Source: Rhizobium sp. Q54 (GTDB lineage: Bacteria > Pseudomonadota > Alphaproteobacteria > UBA7879 > VGCX01). Taken from it: 53,571 bases of DNA. Below, one piece after another: positions 52,588-53,571 of this stretch (the stretch's first letter is position 1; every line of letters begins with the position of its first letter). The translations under genes and the position numbers were made by a program. The notes under the pieces are model-generated. The model ran no database searches. It was not told the DNA's origin and was given only the letters and a program-made list of their open reading frames with translations. The stretch spans positions 1 through 53,571 of the forward strand of contig CAMBTM010000009.1 in the NCBI GenBank assembly GCA_945870825.1, written 5' to 3'.

Positions 52588-53571
52588 TTAACTGCTTTTC
52601 AACTGGTAAACAGCATGATTCCCAATTTTAGGATGCATCCGATATCCTACTCGATCCCAGTCACTTTCACGAAACTCATAAATTTTTGGAAATCCTGTCT
52701 GGGTAAATCCCCTCATAGTCCTTTCATGCATTCCTAACCAAACCTCTCGGACATTCGTTAATTTTTGTAAAAGAGACAGGTGTTTGTGTTTAGTTCGATA
52801 GGTAGGACGTTTCAATTCTTGAATCGCTCCATAAAGTTCCTTGACGGATTTCCATAATATGGGAGAAAACTTTAAAGGCATTATTTTTTCGCTATAGTCA
52901 CCAATACTATCTCCGAACCTGGGATCTCCTTCCCTAAAGTCATCAGCCCAGCCCTTGAATAAATTCCACCACGGCCAAGCAAAATGTCTTCGTGTAAAAT
53001 TGTTTCTAATATTGCCATGGTCAACCCAAAGTTTCCCAGGACTAGCGAGCATTGGTGGACAAAGAGACCTAATGACACCTCCGAATACTTCATAGCCAAG
53101 AAAATCATATCTCCTTGGGTCTCCATTATTCAAATAGTCCCATAAGAAGAGGAGATCGATGATGGGAATAATATGATGGACATCGTGATTTGGTGCTGTA
53201 CTGTAGATCTCACCATACCCACCCGGATGCTCTACTCTTCGACTTTTAGGAGTATGGAGACTCAAATCCCACAATAGAAACTCATATCCACTCTGTTCCA
53301 AAGCGATTGGAGGAACGATAAAAAAACCAGGATTTCCCAAATAAGGGGCAGAAATAGGGTCATCAACTGTTTCTGGACGACTAAATCGTTCAAAAGGGAT
53401 GACTCTTCTTGCAACATATGGGGATCCCATATCGCTAAACACATTGCGGTAAACAGAAATCCCGTGGGAGGATGCTAGCCCAAGATTTCTTTGAATAATG
53501 GCAGCGCCAGACGCTCCAGGTCCTGCTTCAATAGAAATGTTATTGTATAAAGCTGCTCCAACGGCAGGATC
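52588..53571 (-). CDS. Unknown protein, C-terminal part, possible HNH-like domain (cut by window end)
   Basis: The reading frame is open to the end of the window, so the start is missing; 327 residues are visible (a GTG at 53442 is internal). The visible start has GPGASGAAIIQRNLGLASSHGISVY. In the middle, HDVHHIIPIIDLL is followed about 80 residues on by WWNLFKGWADDFREGDPRFGD, which recalls HNH-type toxin nucleases (HHIIP, then N-L-F-x-G...R-x-D-D-P). This is a weak, motif-level resemblance. The end is basic and aromatic. It lies upstream of the secreted nuclease-like gene on the same strand, 120 bases away. Confidence 0.5.
   Translation of the reverse strand, partial: DPAVGAALYNNISIEAGPGASGAAIIQRNLGLASSHGISVYRNVFSDMGSPYVARRVIPFERFSRPETVDDPISAPYLGNPGFFIVPPIALEQSGYEFLLWDLSLHTPKSRRVEHPGGYGEIYSTAPNHDVHHIIPIIDLLFLWDYLNNGDPRRYDFLGYEVFGGVIRSLCPPMLASPGKLWVDHGNIRNNFTRRHFAWPWWNLFKGWADDFREGDPRFGDSIGDYSEKIMPLKFSPILWKSVKELYGAIQELKRPTYRTKHKHLSLLQKLTNVREVWLGMHERTMRGFTQTGFPKIYEFRESDWDRVGYRMHPKIGNHAVYQLKSS

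Overview
The window looks like a chromosomal segment of an obligately intracellular alphaproteobacterium, most like the Holosporales / Paracaedibacter-Caedibacter type of protist endosymbiont. The reasons are a nucleotide (ATP/ADP) translocase of the energy-parasite type (44.8-46.3 kb), alphaproteobacterial gene orders (priA-transaldolase-xerC; hflK-hflC-degP next to mrp; a split F0 operon atpI-B-E-b'-b without F1 genes), a DksA with a degenerate zinc finger, and many secreted proteins of unknown function. The placement is inferred from gene content and was not tested by a tree.

Layout. 0-10 kb: an IS6 transposase remnant cut by a palindromic element, then a ParB-like/peroxiredoxin pair, inositol monophosphatase/EF-P, class I aldolase, alaS and uvrA. 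10-12.2 kb: an Hsp20 with a signal peptide, then a clear cobalamin riboswitch in front of an unknown Ser/Thr-rich exported protein. 12.2-20 kb: priA, transaldolase, xerC, tRNA-Ala, an M48 protease, miaA, dksA and a DnaJ-like gene. 20-24.4 kb: a beta-barrel gene and an MshL-MshM-MshN-like secretin/ATPase/TPR operon without pilins. 24.5-28.3 kb: typA, an AmpG-like permease and a DedA protein. 28.4-34.2 kb: an accessory block of exported proteins: a Cys-rich protein with a Gly/Gln/Tyr repeat tail, a small secreted protein, a 1.2-kb gap, a beta-barrel, and a protein with SR-like and SPKK motifs plus a coiled coil. 34.3-40 kb: rpmB, a queuosine-precursor transporter with tgt, DUF721, a DsbA-like gene and the F0 ATP synthase genes. 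40-46.4 kb: a TraD-like orphan, degP-hflC-hflK, mrp and tlc. 46.4-50.9 kb: tRNA-Arg, transposase debris, and an IS21 element nested in an IS3 element. 51.3 kb to the end: a secreted protein with a PD-(D/E)XK-like motif and a partial gene with an HNH-like motif.

The most striking observation lies in the apparently empty gap at 30.5-31.6 kb. Three tandem 23-codon ORFs on the minus strand encode paralogous peptides that start MY(R/H)(L/V)YNL(A/S)(F/M)FAL and end S-x-P. Each has its own ribosome binding site, the three diverge mainly by synonymous changes in the conserved block, and a promoter and a rho-independent terminator frame the set. I do not recognise this family.

How the parts fit together. 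The translocase would import host ATP, and the transporter/Tgt pair would salvage a host-derived queuosine precursor; this Tgt has Gly where preQ1-specific enzymes have Val. The riboswitch ties an unknown envelope or secreted protein to B12 supply. The exported low-complexity and nuclease-like proteins are candidate host-interaction factors.
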